DNA from: Spirochaetia bacterium
GTDB taxonomy: Bacteria; Spirochaetota; Spirochaetia; PWKH01
Assembly (NCBI GenBank): GCA_007116075.1
Contig: SKJE01000052.1
Span: 1-42,373, forward strand
Direction of reading: 5' to 3'
DNA: 42,373 nt
The position numbers and the translations under genes were made by a program. Shown here piece after piece: positions 31,456-38,996 of this stretch; the first letter of the stretch is position 1, and the number at the start of each line of letters is the position of its first letter. The notes under the pieces are model-generated. The model did not search any database. It was not told where the DNA came from and saw only the letters and a list, made by a program, of their open reading frames with translations.

Positions 31456-31983
31456 ATGGAAGTAAAAAGCAGCGGTTCGGAATCATTCCAAAGGGTCTAT
31501 CAAGAGGTGTTTCCCGTCATCATGAGGGTAGCCTATCATGTGACCTATAATGTTGATGCTGCGGAGGATGTATGCCAGGAGGCATTTATCCGGTTCTATA
31601 ACCGCGAGATTACCTTCCCGTCAATTGATGAGGCCAAGTACTGGCTGATCCGGGTTGCGAAGAATCTGGCCATCAATTACGTAAAACGGAAGGGGCGTGA
31701 ACAGGCTGCTTTTGATAGAATGAAGCGTCAGCCCCTGCCGGCTATGAAGACCGGTGAGGAACAGGTGCTTGGGGATGAGACCAGAGCGGTGGTGCAGCAG
31801 GCGATACAGCAGTTGCCGGAGAAACTTCGGACGGTGCTGATCCTCAAGGAGTACGGAGATTTGAATTATCGGGAGATCGGTAAGATTCTTCATATTACCG
31901 AGAGTAATGTGAAAGTTCGGGCCCATCGGGCACGGCTGCAGCTGATGAAGCTGATCGACCAGGAGGGAATACATGTGTCTTGA
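31456..31983 (+). CDS. ECF-type RNA polymerase sigma factor
   Basis: The 175-residue sigma factor has region 2 (VAYHVTYNVDAAEDVCQEAFIRFYNRE, then AKYWLIRVAKNLAINYVKR) and region 4 (LPEKLRTVLILKEYGDLNYREIGKILHITESNVKVRAHRARLQLMKL), without region 1 or 3, as in ECF sigma factors. Its last codons overlap the start of a zinc anti-sigma gene by 11 bases, which is the usual pair. No ribosome site is visible before ATG 31456. It probably directs a stress or envelope response; the regulon is not deducible. It lies 27 bases after cysS, so some transcription may come from cysS. Confidence 0.92.
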   Translation: MEVKSSGSESFQRVYQEVFPVIMRVAYHVTYNVDAAEDVCQEAFIRFYNREITFPSIDEAKYWLIRVAKNLAINYVKRKGREQAAFDRMKRQPLPAMKTGEEQVLGDETRAVVQQAIQQLPEKLRTVLILKEYGDLNYREIGKILHITESNVKVRAHRARLQLMKLIDQEGIHVS

Positions 31984-32683
31984 TGACCAGGTGTTATCAT
32001 CATATATCGATGGAGAGCTCCAGGAGCCTTGGAAAACACAAGTGGTAGAACATATTTCGCATTGTGCTGAGTGCAGAGGTAGGTACGAACAATTTGCTCG
32101 GTTGGACCAGATGCTCTATGAGACGCGTCTGAAAAGCGATGAGTTTTCAACCCAGCAGCAGCGGGTCTGGAAGTACCTTGAAAAGACCTGCATGCCCGCC
32201 CAGCCAAAAAAGTTCAAGCATAAACGGTTTGCTTTTTCCGCTCCGGCCATGGCAGCTGCAGCGGCTGCCATGGTAGTGATGTTGGGAGCAAATGTCTTTT
32301 TGATCCGCGGTGTGATTGGTGAACCCGGCGCAGAGCAGCCGATCCCGACACTAACCGCCGAGGTCCAGCAGGTACCCAACGGTATGGGTGAGGAGCCGGT
32401 AATCGGGGTCAGTGCCCGAGCCCATCGGGCCTCCGCCATAGCTCCCCAGGAGCTGACTGTGGATGAGCTGCTGGTTCTTCTTGAACAGAAAGGATTTGAG
32501 GTTGAGCTTAAACGAAGTGATTCTATGACGCCCGTACAATCCTACGGTGCAAGTCCTGCAGCCCAGCAGGATTCCCGGGGAACAGCCCGATTAGGGACCC
32601 CTGAAGAAACACCTGCAACGGAAAAAGAGGAAGAACTGCCTCCTGAAGAGCAGGATGGTTGGAGCGACTGGGAAGATTATTAA
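31973..32683 (+). CDS. Zinc-finger anti-sigma factor, membrane-anchored
   Basis: The 236-residue protein has an N-terminal cytoplasmic ZAS domain: H27-x3-C31-x2-C34 in VVEHISHCAECRGRY, the zinc motif of anti-sigma factors of the ChrR/RsrA group. A single membrane helix lies about 86-112 (AAAAAAMVVMLGANVFLI), and the rest is extracytoplasmic and ends with an acidic tail (about 216-236, EEELPPEEQDGWSDWEDY) after a Pro/Thr-rich linker. This layout, sequestering the cytoplasmic sigma factor until a signal releases it, fits the adjacent ECF gene, which it overlaps by 11 bases. The ribosome site is AGGAGGG. The acidic tail is unusual and could bind metal or a ligand. Signal unknown. Confidence 0.88.
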   Translation: MCLDDQVLSSYIDGELQEPWKTQVVEHISHCAECRGRYEQFARLDQMLYETRLKSDEFSTQQQRVWKYLEKTCMPAQPKKFKHKRFAFSAPAMAAAAAAMVVMLGANVFLIRGVIGEPGAEQPIPTLTAEVQQVPNGMGEEPVIGVSARAHRASAIAPQELTVDELLVLLEQKGFEVELKRSDSMTPVQSYGASPAAQQDSRGTARLGTPEETPATEKEEELPPEEQDGWSDWEDY

Positions 32684-32742
32684 GCAGCTCACACCAGATG
32701 CGCATACGGAGTTTTTTACTAGGGATATGTTGGTGTTTTCAT

Positions 32743-32768
32743 ACGGGGAAGTCCAGGGGCTTCCCCGT
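32743..32768 (+). terminator. Terminator after the anti-sigma gene
   Basis: ACGGGGAAG (32743-32751), loop TCCAGGGG and CTTCCCCGT (32760-32768) followed by TCTTGTGTTT form a terminator-like hairpin, ahead of the valS promoter in the same 170-base gap. Confidence 0.65.
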
Positions 32769-32770
32769 TC

Positions 32771-32799
32771 TTGTGTTTGACCCACCTTTTTGATATGAT
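32771..32799 (+). promoter_or_regulatory. Promoter of valS
   Basis: TTGTGT (32771-32776), a 17-base spacer and TATGAT (32794-32799). Start near 32806 gives a leader of about 48 bases that includes the AGAAGGAG ribosome site. No T-box or other long riboswitch structure is evident. Confidence 0.45.
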
Positions 32800-32853
32800 T
32801 GCCTATCTCGTCCTCTTTATGAGAGAACCTAACCCGAACAGAAGGAGCAGTGC

Positions 32854-35499
32854 ATGAAGCGCGTGGAGCTAGCCAAGGCGTATAACCCCAAGGAGTTTGA
32901 AGATCCTATCTATGAGCAGTGGGAGGAGCACAAACTCTTTGCACCCCGGGAATCTGATAAAGATCCCTATGTCATCGTCATTCCTCCCCCCAATGTCACC
33001 GGGGTACTCCATATGGGCCATGGCCTGAATAACTCTCTCCAGGATATTGTAATCAGGTATCAGCGGATGCAGGGACGACCAACCCTCTGGCTGCCGGGAA
33101 CTGACCATGCGGGTATAGCTACCCAGAATGTAGTGGACAGAATGCTGCGGGCCAAGGGAATAAATCGTCACGAGCTGGGGCGGGAACGTTTCGTTGAGGA
33201 GACCTGGAAGGTAAAGGAGACTCACCAACGGACGATTATAAATCAGCTGAAACGTATCGGTTCTTCCTGTGACTGGTCCCGGGAACGGTTTACCCTTGAT
33301 GAGGGACTCTCCCGGGCTGTTCGTGAGGTCTTTGTGTCCCTCTATGAGCGGGGATTGGTCTATCAGGGGAATTACCTGGTGAACTGGTGTACCTCCTGCG
33401 GAACAGCCCTTTCGGATGACGAAGTCGAGCATCGGGATGTGCCCGGCAGTATCTATCGTATCCGGTATCCCTTTGCAGACGGGGAGGGGAGCATTGAGAT
33501 TGCCACCACCCGTCCCGAGACGATGCTCGGTGATACCGCAGTTGCGGTACATCCCGAGGATGAGCGTTATGCACACCTGGTAGGACGGGAGGTGACCCTT
33601 CCACTGACAGGTAGAACAATACCCATTATTCAGGACGAATATGTCTCCATGGAATTTGGTACCGGCATGGTAAAGATTACCCCGGCCCACGATCCCAACG
33701 ACTGGGAAATAGGCAAGCGCCATGGACTTGATCAGATAAATATTCTTAATCCCGACGGTACCCTGAGCGATGAGGTGCCCGAGGCGTATCGTGGTATGGA
33801 TGTTCCTGCAGGTCGAAAGGCGGTGGTTCATGACCTGAAAGAGCTGGGGTACTTTATTGATGCTAAACAGCATGATCACCAGGTGGGGCACTGCTATCGG
33901 TGTGATACGGTTATTGAGCCCTATCTGTCGGACCAGTGGTTTGTCCGTATGGAATCCATGGCTGCCAAGGCACTGAAGGCATGGGAAGATGATAAAATCA
34001 AATTCTATCCGAAGCGGTGGGAAAATACCTATACCCACTGGTTGAGGAATATCAGGGACTGGTGTATCAGCCGGCAGCTTTGGTGGGGACACCGGATTCC
34101 TGTCTGGTACTGCCGCAGCTGCGGAAAGACTATTGTCTCCCGGGAGGATGTAACAGCATGCGACGGATGCTCCAGCAGTGATTTACGTCAGGACGAGGAT
34201 GTCCTGGATACCTGGTTCTCCTCCTGGCTGTGGCCCTTCTCAACGTTAGGCTGGCCGGACGATACTGAGGATCTGAAACGCTTTTTCCCTACCAACACCC
34301 TGGTGACAGGTTATGATATTATATTTTTCTGGGTTGCCCGGATGATCATGGCCAGTCTTGAATTTACCGGGGAGGTGCCCTTCCGTGATATCTATATCAC
34401 CGGGCTTGTCAGGGATATAACCGGTAAGAAGATGTCCAAGTCATCCGGAAACGGTATCGATCCCCTTGAGGTGGTTGACAGCTACGGAGCAGATGCCATG
34501 CGGTTTACCCTGAGCTTTATGGCAGCCCAGGGACAGGATATCCTTATCGATATGGATTCCTTCAAACTTGGCAGCCGGTTCTGTAATAAGATCTGGAATG
34601 CAGCCCGGTTTATTCTCATGAATCTTGAGTCCGCAGAACTGGTGGATATACACCAGGATGACCTCAATGATATGGACCGGTGGATCTATCATCGCCTTGG
34701 CGAGGCATCAAAACAGGTTGAGCAGGCATTTACATCCTTCCGTTACAACGACGCATCCCAGGCGGTCTATGAATTTTTCTGGAATGATGTATGTGACTGG
34801 TATATAGAAACCGTAAAGGCATCGCTCTACAGCAGCAGCAGCGCTGAACGCAACCGGGCGGTTTCGATCATCCTTGATGTCCTGGCGCAGTCAATGCGGC
34901 TGCTCCATCCCTTTGTCCCCTTTATTACTGAAGAGATTTATCAGAAACTGCCCAATACCACCGGCTATGTGGTGCAGGCGCCATATCCCGCACATAATCC
35001 CCAATGGCATAATCCTAAGCTTGCAGCCGATATGGAGAAACTCCAGGAGGCAGTACGCGGGGTGAGGACCCTGCGCAGTGAGTTCACGATTGCCCCCGAG
35101 AAGAAGATCCGTGCTGCACTCAGGTATGACCAAGGCTTCCCTTCGGCTGATTTCTTTCAGGCCAACCGGGACCGGATCGCTGCATTCATGCATGCAGATG
35201 ATTTGACAATTGCCGGGGACATTGCAGATACCGCCGGAAGCGTACCGGTAAGCGGTCTCGGCTATGAGGTGTTTGTCTATGTCCGGGACAGTATTGATGT
35301 CGATAAAGAAATTGCCAAGCTGGAAAAGGAACATAAACAGCTGGCCGGACAGTTCCAGGGAGTAGAGAAAAAACTGAGTAATGACGCATTCCTGAACAAG
35401 GCACCCCAAGAAGTTATTAAGAAGGAGGAGGGGAAACGGCAGGAATTTGCAGAACGAATTGAAAAAGTTTCCAGGTATCTCAGGGACCTGAAGGGCTGA
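32854..35499 (+). CDS. valS: Valyl-tRNA synthetase
   Basis: The 881-residue class I enzyme charges tRNA-Val. It shows PPPNVTGVLHMGHGLNNSLQD (HIGH-like HMGH at about 54-57), TLWLPGTDHAGIATQNVV, the editing-domain TTRPETMLGDTAVAVHPED, ITPAHDPNDWEIGKRHGL, DQWFVRMESMA, TGYDIIFFWVARMIM, and KMSKSSGNGIDPLEV (about 525-529 for KMSKS). It ends in the coiled-coil C-terminal arm (IDVDKEIAKLEKEHKQL) that is typical of ValRS. Full length, ATG 32854 with an AGAAGGAG site. It lies 77 bases ahead of glyA. No sign of frame disruption. Confidence 0.97.
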   Translation: MKRVELAKAYNPKEFEDPIYEQWEEHKLFAPRESDKDPYVIVIPPPNVTGVLHMGHGLNNSLQDIVIRYQRMQGRPTLWLPGTDHAGIATQNVVDRMLRAKGINRHELGRERFVEETWKVKETHQRTIINQLKRIGSSCDWSRERFTLDEGLSRAVREVFVSLYERGLVYQGNYLVNWCTSCGTALSDDEVEHRDVPGSIYRIRYPFADGEGSIEIATTRPETMLGDTAVAVHPEDERYAHLVGREVTLPLTGRTIPIIQDEYVSMEFGTGMVKITPAHDPNDWEIGKRHGLDQINILNPDGTLSDEVPEAYRGMDVPAGRKAVVHDLKELGYFIDAKQHDHQVGHCYRCDTVIEPYLSDQWFVRMESMAAKALKAWEDDKIKFYPKRWENTYTHWLRNIRDWCISRQLWWGHRIPVWYCRSCGKTIVSREDVTACDGCSSSDLRQDEDVLDTWFSSWLWPFSTLGWPDDTEDLKRFFPTNTLVTGYDIIFFWVARMIMASLEFTGEVPFRDIYITGLVRDITGKKMSKSSGNGIDPLEVVDSYGADAMRFTLSFMAAQGQDILIDMDSFKLGSRFCNKIWNAARFILMNLESAELVDIHQDDLNDMDRWIYHRLGEASKQVEQAFTSFRYNDASQAVYEFFWNDVCDWYIETVKASLYSSSSAERNRAVSIILDVLAQSMRLLHPFVPFITEEIYQKLPNTTGYVVQAPYPAHNPQWHNPKLAADMEKLQEAVRGVRTLRSEFTIAPEKKIRAALRYDQGFPSADFFQANRDRIAAFMHADDLTIAGDIADTAGSVPVSGLGYEVFVYVRDSIDVDKEIAKLEKEHKQLAGQFQGVEKKLSNDAFLNKAPQEVIKKEEGKRQEFAERIEKVSRYLRDLKG

Positions 35500-35576
35500 G
35501 TGGTCAGCGTTTGACATCACAGCTCACGGGTTTCCATGTGTCATGTCGTTAAGATGAAAAAGAAGAGGAGACAACT

Positions 35577-37106
35577 ATGCAGAAGTCGCTTTTAGAGCAG
35601 TATATTCAGGCAAATCAGGACAAGCTGGACTCATCCATGGTGATGTATCTTTCACAATTGGAACAGGTTGCATCAGTAAGTCCCAAAACAGCGGGACTGA
35701 TCGTACAGGAACTTTTTGACCAAAGAAGTAACCTGAAACTCATAGCCAGCGAGAACTACAGTTCCATGGCCGTACAGGCCGCCATGGGAAACCTTCTTAC
35801 CGACAAGTATGCCGAAGGTTTTCCCTATCACCGTTTTTATGCCGGCTGTGACAATGTCGATGCCATCGAGCAGGAAGCGGTTGATGCGGCCTGTAAGCTT
35901 TTTGGGGCCGAACATGCCTATGTACAGCCCCACAGCGGAGCAGATGCCAATATGGTTGCCTTCTGGGCCATCCTGCATACCCGGGTCGTTCTTCCAGAGC
36001 TGGAACGGTTGGGACAGACCAACCCTGCCCACCTCAAACGCGGTGAATGGAATACTTTAAGAAAAATTGCAGGGAACCAGAAACTGCTGGGAATGGACTA
36101 CTACTCCGGAGGACATCTTACCCACGGGTACCGGCACAATGTATCTGCCTTCATGTTTGATGCCCACAGCTACAGCGTGCATAAGAAAACCGGTCTGATC
36201 GACTATAACGCTTTGGAGCGGCAGGCTAAGCGGGTGAAACCGCTGATTCTCCTTGCCGGCTACAGTGCGTATCCCAGGAATATTGACTTTAAGCGGCTCA
36301 GGGAAATAGCCGACTCTGTCGGTGCAGTGCTCATGGTTGACATGGCTCACTTTGCAGGCCTGGTGGCGGGAAAGGTGATGACCGGTGTAAACAACCCGGT
36401 GCCCTATGCTGACGTGCTCACTACGACCACCCACAAGACTCTGCGCGGTCCCCGAGGCGGGATGGTGCTGACGACAAAGGAATTCGCCGATGCAGTCGAC
36501 AAGGGGTGTCCCCTGGTACTCGGCGGACCGCTTCCCCATGTGCTTGCATCAAAAGCAGTTGCCCTCAAGGAAGCAATGGGTGAAAACTTCCAGGTCTATT
36601 CACGCAGCATCGTTAATAATGCAGCCATCCTTGCCCAGGAATGTCAGGAGCTGGGTATCCCTGTAGCAACAGGCGGAACAGATAATCATCTCATGCTCCT
36701 GGATGTCCGCAGTTTCGGGCTCAACGGTCGGCAGGCTGAATCGGTACTGAGGGAATGCGGAATTACCCTTAACAGAAATGCACTGCCCTTTGATCCCAAC
36801 GGCCCCTGGTACACCAGCGGACTGCGCCTCGGTACTCCGGCGGTAACTACCCTCGGCATGGGTGAATTTGAGATGAAGGAGATCGCTTCAATCATCAAAC
36901 TGATCCTGCAGAACACCTCTGCTAAGGAAATTGAGAAGGGTCGGCTTGCGGGCCAGCTGAGCAAGGCAAAATACAATATTGATGCAACAGTCATTGATGC
37001 TGCACGGAAGCGGGTAGCCGCCCTGATGGAACGATTCCAGGTTTATCCACAGCTTGACCGGTCCCTGCTTGAACAGGTTATCCCGGAACAGACCAATCCT
37101 GAATAA
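35577..37106 (+). CDS. glyA: Serine hydroxymethyltransferase, long spirochaete/chlamydia-type form
   Basis: The 509-residue enzyme converts serine and tetrahydrofolate to glycine and 5,10-methylene-THF. It has NLKLIASENYSSMAVQAAMGNLLTDKYAEG, YVQPHSGADANMVAFWA, YSAYPRNIDFKRLREIAD, MVDMAHFAGLVAGK and TTTTHKTLRGPRGGMVLT with the pyridoxal-phosphate lysine at about 287. At 509 residues it is much longer than the usual roughly 420; the surplus includes an N-terminal lead-in of about 45 residues and insertions near residues 140-190 (HTRVVLPELERLG, NPAHLKRGEWNTLRK). That long form is known in chlamydiae and spirochaetes. An AGAGGAG site precedes the ATG, and a TTGACA at 35511 with a weak -10 may be its promoter. 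Folate links it to folC in the window. Confidence 0.95.
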   Translation: MQKSLLEQYIQANQDKLDSSMVMYLSQLEQVASVSPKTAGLIVQELFDQRSNLKLIASENYSSMAVQAAMGNLLTDKYAEGFPYHRFYAGCDNVDAIEQEAVDAACKLFGAEHAYVQPHSGADANMVAFWAILHTRVVLPELERLGQTNPAHLKRGEWNTLRKIAGNQKLLGMDYYSGGHLTHGYRHNVSAFMFDAHSYSVHKKTGLIDYNALERQAKRVKPLILLAGYSAYPRNIDFKRLREIADSVGAVLMVDMAHFAGLVAGKVMTGVNNPVPYADVLTTTTHKTLRGPRGGMVLTTKEFADAVDKGCPLVLGGPLPHVLASKAVALKEAMGENFQVYSRSIVNNAAILAQECQELGIPVATGGTDNHLMLLDVRSFGLNGRQAESVLRECGITLNRNALPFDPNGPWYTSGLRLGTPAVTTLGMGEFEMKEIASIIKLILQNTSAKEIEKGRLAGQLSKAKYNIDATVIDAARKRVAALMERFQVYPQLDRSLLEQVIPEQTNPE

Positions 37107-37132
37107 AACTTTAATTGAAACCATATCACCTC

Positions 37133-37159
37133 AGCACCCCTGTTTAACACAGGGGTGCT
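37133..37159 (+). terminator. Hairpin after glyA
   Basis: AGCACCCCTGT (37133-37143), loop TTAAC and ACAGGGGTGCT (37149-37159) form a perfect 11-bp stem between convergent glyA and the DUF3267 gene. It is followed by an AT-rich stretch without a T-run. Confidence 0.6.
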
Positions 37160-37199
37160 CATATATCTAGATGAGCTGTAAGAGCTTCTCAGCCAATGA

Positions 37200-37772
37200 T
37201 CACATTGGGGGGTAGAGGGTGAACTCAATCCCCTTGTCCCGTATAAGGGTTCCCTTTGGTGTCGATAAAACCCGATAGGAAATATAGGCATCCCCGACCG
37301 AACCGGAGAGATTGATCACTCCGGTGACGAAAAGAAGGGGAATCAGGTTTTTTGGTGCACAGTGAATCAGGGGCATCAGCAGCAGCGTGATGAGTACCGC
37401 CGGGGCCAGCCCGACGGCAATATAGCGGATGCGGGAAAAGACCACGTTGGGGGCTCCGGCATAGGCAAACCCGATGGAGAACCCGAAGGTGATTGCCGTA
37501 CGTCTCGGACCGAGGATTTTGAACATCACAGCATGGATAGCTTCATGCAGCAGCAGGGTTGCAAAGAAAATGCCGACCAGGATAATCCAGTCTAGGACCC
37601 TGGGGGAAAGTCCGATCGGTGTTGTGAGCATCTGCAGCGGGGATGAGAATCTGCTCTGTTCCGGAAGATAGAAAAGGTATGCCGCCGGGATAATGATCAC
37701 CAGGACGGCAATCTGCAGCCTGACCATCAGTGAGTTATTCTCTTCCAGATTAATGGTGATCTGTTGATCCAT
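37200..37772 (-). CDS. DUF3267 membrane zincin-like protein
   Basis: The 190-residue protein has several hydrophobic helices, the first at about 17-35 and another at about 62-76, then LLHEAIHAVMF (HExxH at 76-80), the zinc-binding signature of the DUF3267/putative zincin peptidase family, followed by RRTAITFGFSIGFAYAGAP. It is likely an inner-membrane metalloprotease-like protein, possibly cleaving membrane proteins, but the family has no firm function that I can state. ATG 37772 has no ribosome site; a promoter (TTGCTT/TACAAT) ends five bases upstream. It follows the U32-type gene in the same orientation, with a separate promoter. Confidence 0.78.
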   Translation of the reverse strand: MDQQITINLEENNSLMVRLQIAVLVIIIPAAYLFYLPEQSRFSSPLQMLTTPIGLSPRVLDWIILVGIFFATLLLHEAIHAVMFKILGPRRTAITFGFSIGFAYAGAPNVVFSRIRYIAVGLAPAVLITLLLMPLIHCAPKNLIPLLFVTGVINLSGSVGDAYISYRVLSTPKGTLIRDKGIEFTLYPPM

Positions 37773-37777
37773 ATTCT

Positions 37778-37805
37778 ATTGTATCTTTTACAGATATTTA
37801 AGCAA
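37778..37805 (-). promoter_or_regulatory. Promoter of the DUF3267 gene, start codon near +1
   Basis: On the minus strand TTGCTT (37805-37800), a 16-base spacer and TACAAT (37783-37778) are followed five bases later by ATG 37772. It directly follows the U32 stop. No ribosome site is seen, suggesting a leaderless mRNA; the region is AT-rich, so chance matches are possible. Confidence 0.4.
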
Positions 37806-38996
37806 CTAAAATATTTTTTTCCTGATGATATATCCCTCTCTGCAGGGTACTCCAGGGGTGATGGTGTATGCCTTTCCATGGTCAGCCTGGGTAACGGGTA
37901 TTCCCTGATCGTCCCTGATGATATATTGATCATCCGACAGGTAGGGTATGTCCGGTCCGATATATTCCAGCAGTTCGCCGCTGCGGATGTGGTTCCGTAC
38001 CTCCAGCGTGAATGTTCCCGGCGATATCTCTTTTGTGAGGGTACCGAGAAACAGGTACTCCCGCTGGTAGCTCTTCGTAGTGGAGCGGTCCATCTCGTGG
38101 GGTGAGAAGAAGAATCCTGTGGAATACTCCCGGTGACTCACCTTGAAAAGGTCTTCCCGATAGGCCGCCCAGGCAGTGGGATCATCCATGTGGTCCAGGG
38201 CTTTGCGGTAGGCTCTGGTCACCACTGCGGTGTAATACAGGGACTTCATCCTCCCCTCGATCTTGAGGGAGTTCACCCCGGCGTCCTGAAGCTCCCTGAT
38301 GTGATCAATCATGCAGAGGTCCTTGGATGAGAGGATCGTGGTGAACCCCCCTTCATCCTCCATAATCGGGTAGTACTCTCCCGGCCGTTTCTCCTCCTCC
38401 AGAAGCCGATAGTTCCACCGGCAGGAGTGGGAACAGTCTCCCCGGTTCGCACTTCTGTCCGCCATGTAGGAACTCAGCAGGCATCGTCCGGAGTAGGCGA
38501 GGCACATCGCACCGTGCACGAATACCTCAATTTCCATATCTCCTGCACGGTTCTTTATCTGCTCCACCTCCCGGAGGGATGTCTCCCGTCCGAGGATGAT
38601 CCTGGAAAACCCGAGATCTCCGTAGAGCTTTGCAGCCTCGCTGTTGAGGCAGTTCGCCTGGGTGCTCAGGTGGAGGGGAATGGATGGAAACCGGGATCTC
38701 AGCAGGGGAAGAATACCGATATCGCTGATGATAAATGCATCAAAGGGATACAGGGAGAGATAGTCCAAATGGGATTCCAGTTCGGCGATATCCTGGTCGT
38801 GGAAGAAGATATTCAGGGCACCGAAGAGCTTCTTATCTCCCTTGATGGTTCTGATCACCTCGTGTTCATCCGCATGGAAGTTATCTGCCCGGGTACGCAG
38901 GGAGAAACTGCGTACCCCTATATAGGCGGCATCAGCCCCGTAGGCATAGGCATAGCGAAGTTTTTCAAGATTACCGGCAGGGGATAGCAGTTCCAT
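37806..38996 (-). CDS. Peptidase U32 family protein (TrhP/RlhA-type)
   Basis: The 396-residue protein opens with MELLSPAGNLEKLRYAYAYGADAAYIG, has HLSTQANCLNSEAAKLY and GFSRIILGRETSLREVEQI, and then the cysteine signature FVHGAMCLAYSGRCLLSSYM with RSANRGDCSHSCRWNY, as in U32 proteins, plus SLKIEGRMKSLYYTAVVTRAY. E. coli TrhP and RlhA are U32 members that hydroxylate tRNA or rRNA; the four cysteines may hold an iron-sulfur cluster. This is closest to the TrhP-like tRNA uridine-34 hydroxylation type, inferred by layout. Its ATG sits one base into the lon stop (TGATG), so it is coupled to lon. Confidence 0.88.
   Translation of the reverse strand: MELLSPAGNLEKLRYAYAYGADAAYIGVRSFSLRTRADNFHADEHEVIRTIKGDKKLFGALNIFFHDQDIAELESHLDYLSLYPFDAFIISDIGILPLLRSRFPSIPLHLSTQANCLNSEAAKLYGDLGFSRIILGRETSLREVEQIKNRAGDMEIEVFVHGAMCLAYSGRCLLSSYMADRSANRGDCSHSCRWNYRLLEEEKRPGEYYPIMEDEGGFTTILSSKDLCMIDHIRELQDAGVNSLKIEGRMKSLYYTAVVTRAYRKALDHMDDPTAWAAYREDLFKVSHREYSTGFFFSPHEMDRSTTKSYQREYLFLGTLTKEISPGTFTLEVRNHIRSGELLEYIGPDIPYLSDDQYIIRDDQGIPVTQADHGKAYTITPGVPCREGYIIRKKIF

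Noticed and set aside
32869-34092. A 407-residue open frame antisense to valS
   Set aside because: It lies fully inside the ValRS coding sequence on the other strand, has no recognisable motif, and arises from codon bias of the sense gene.
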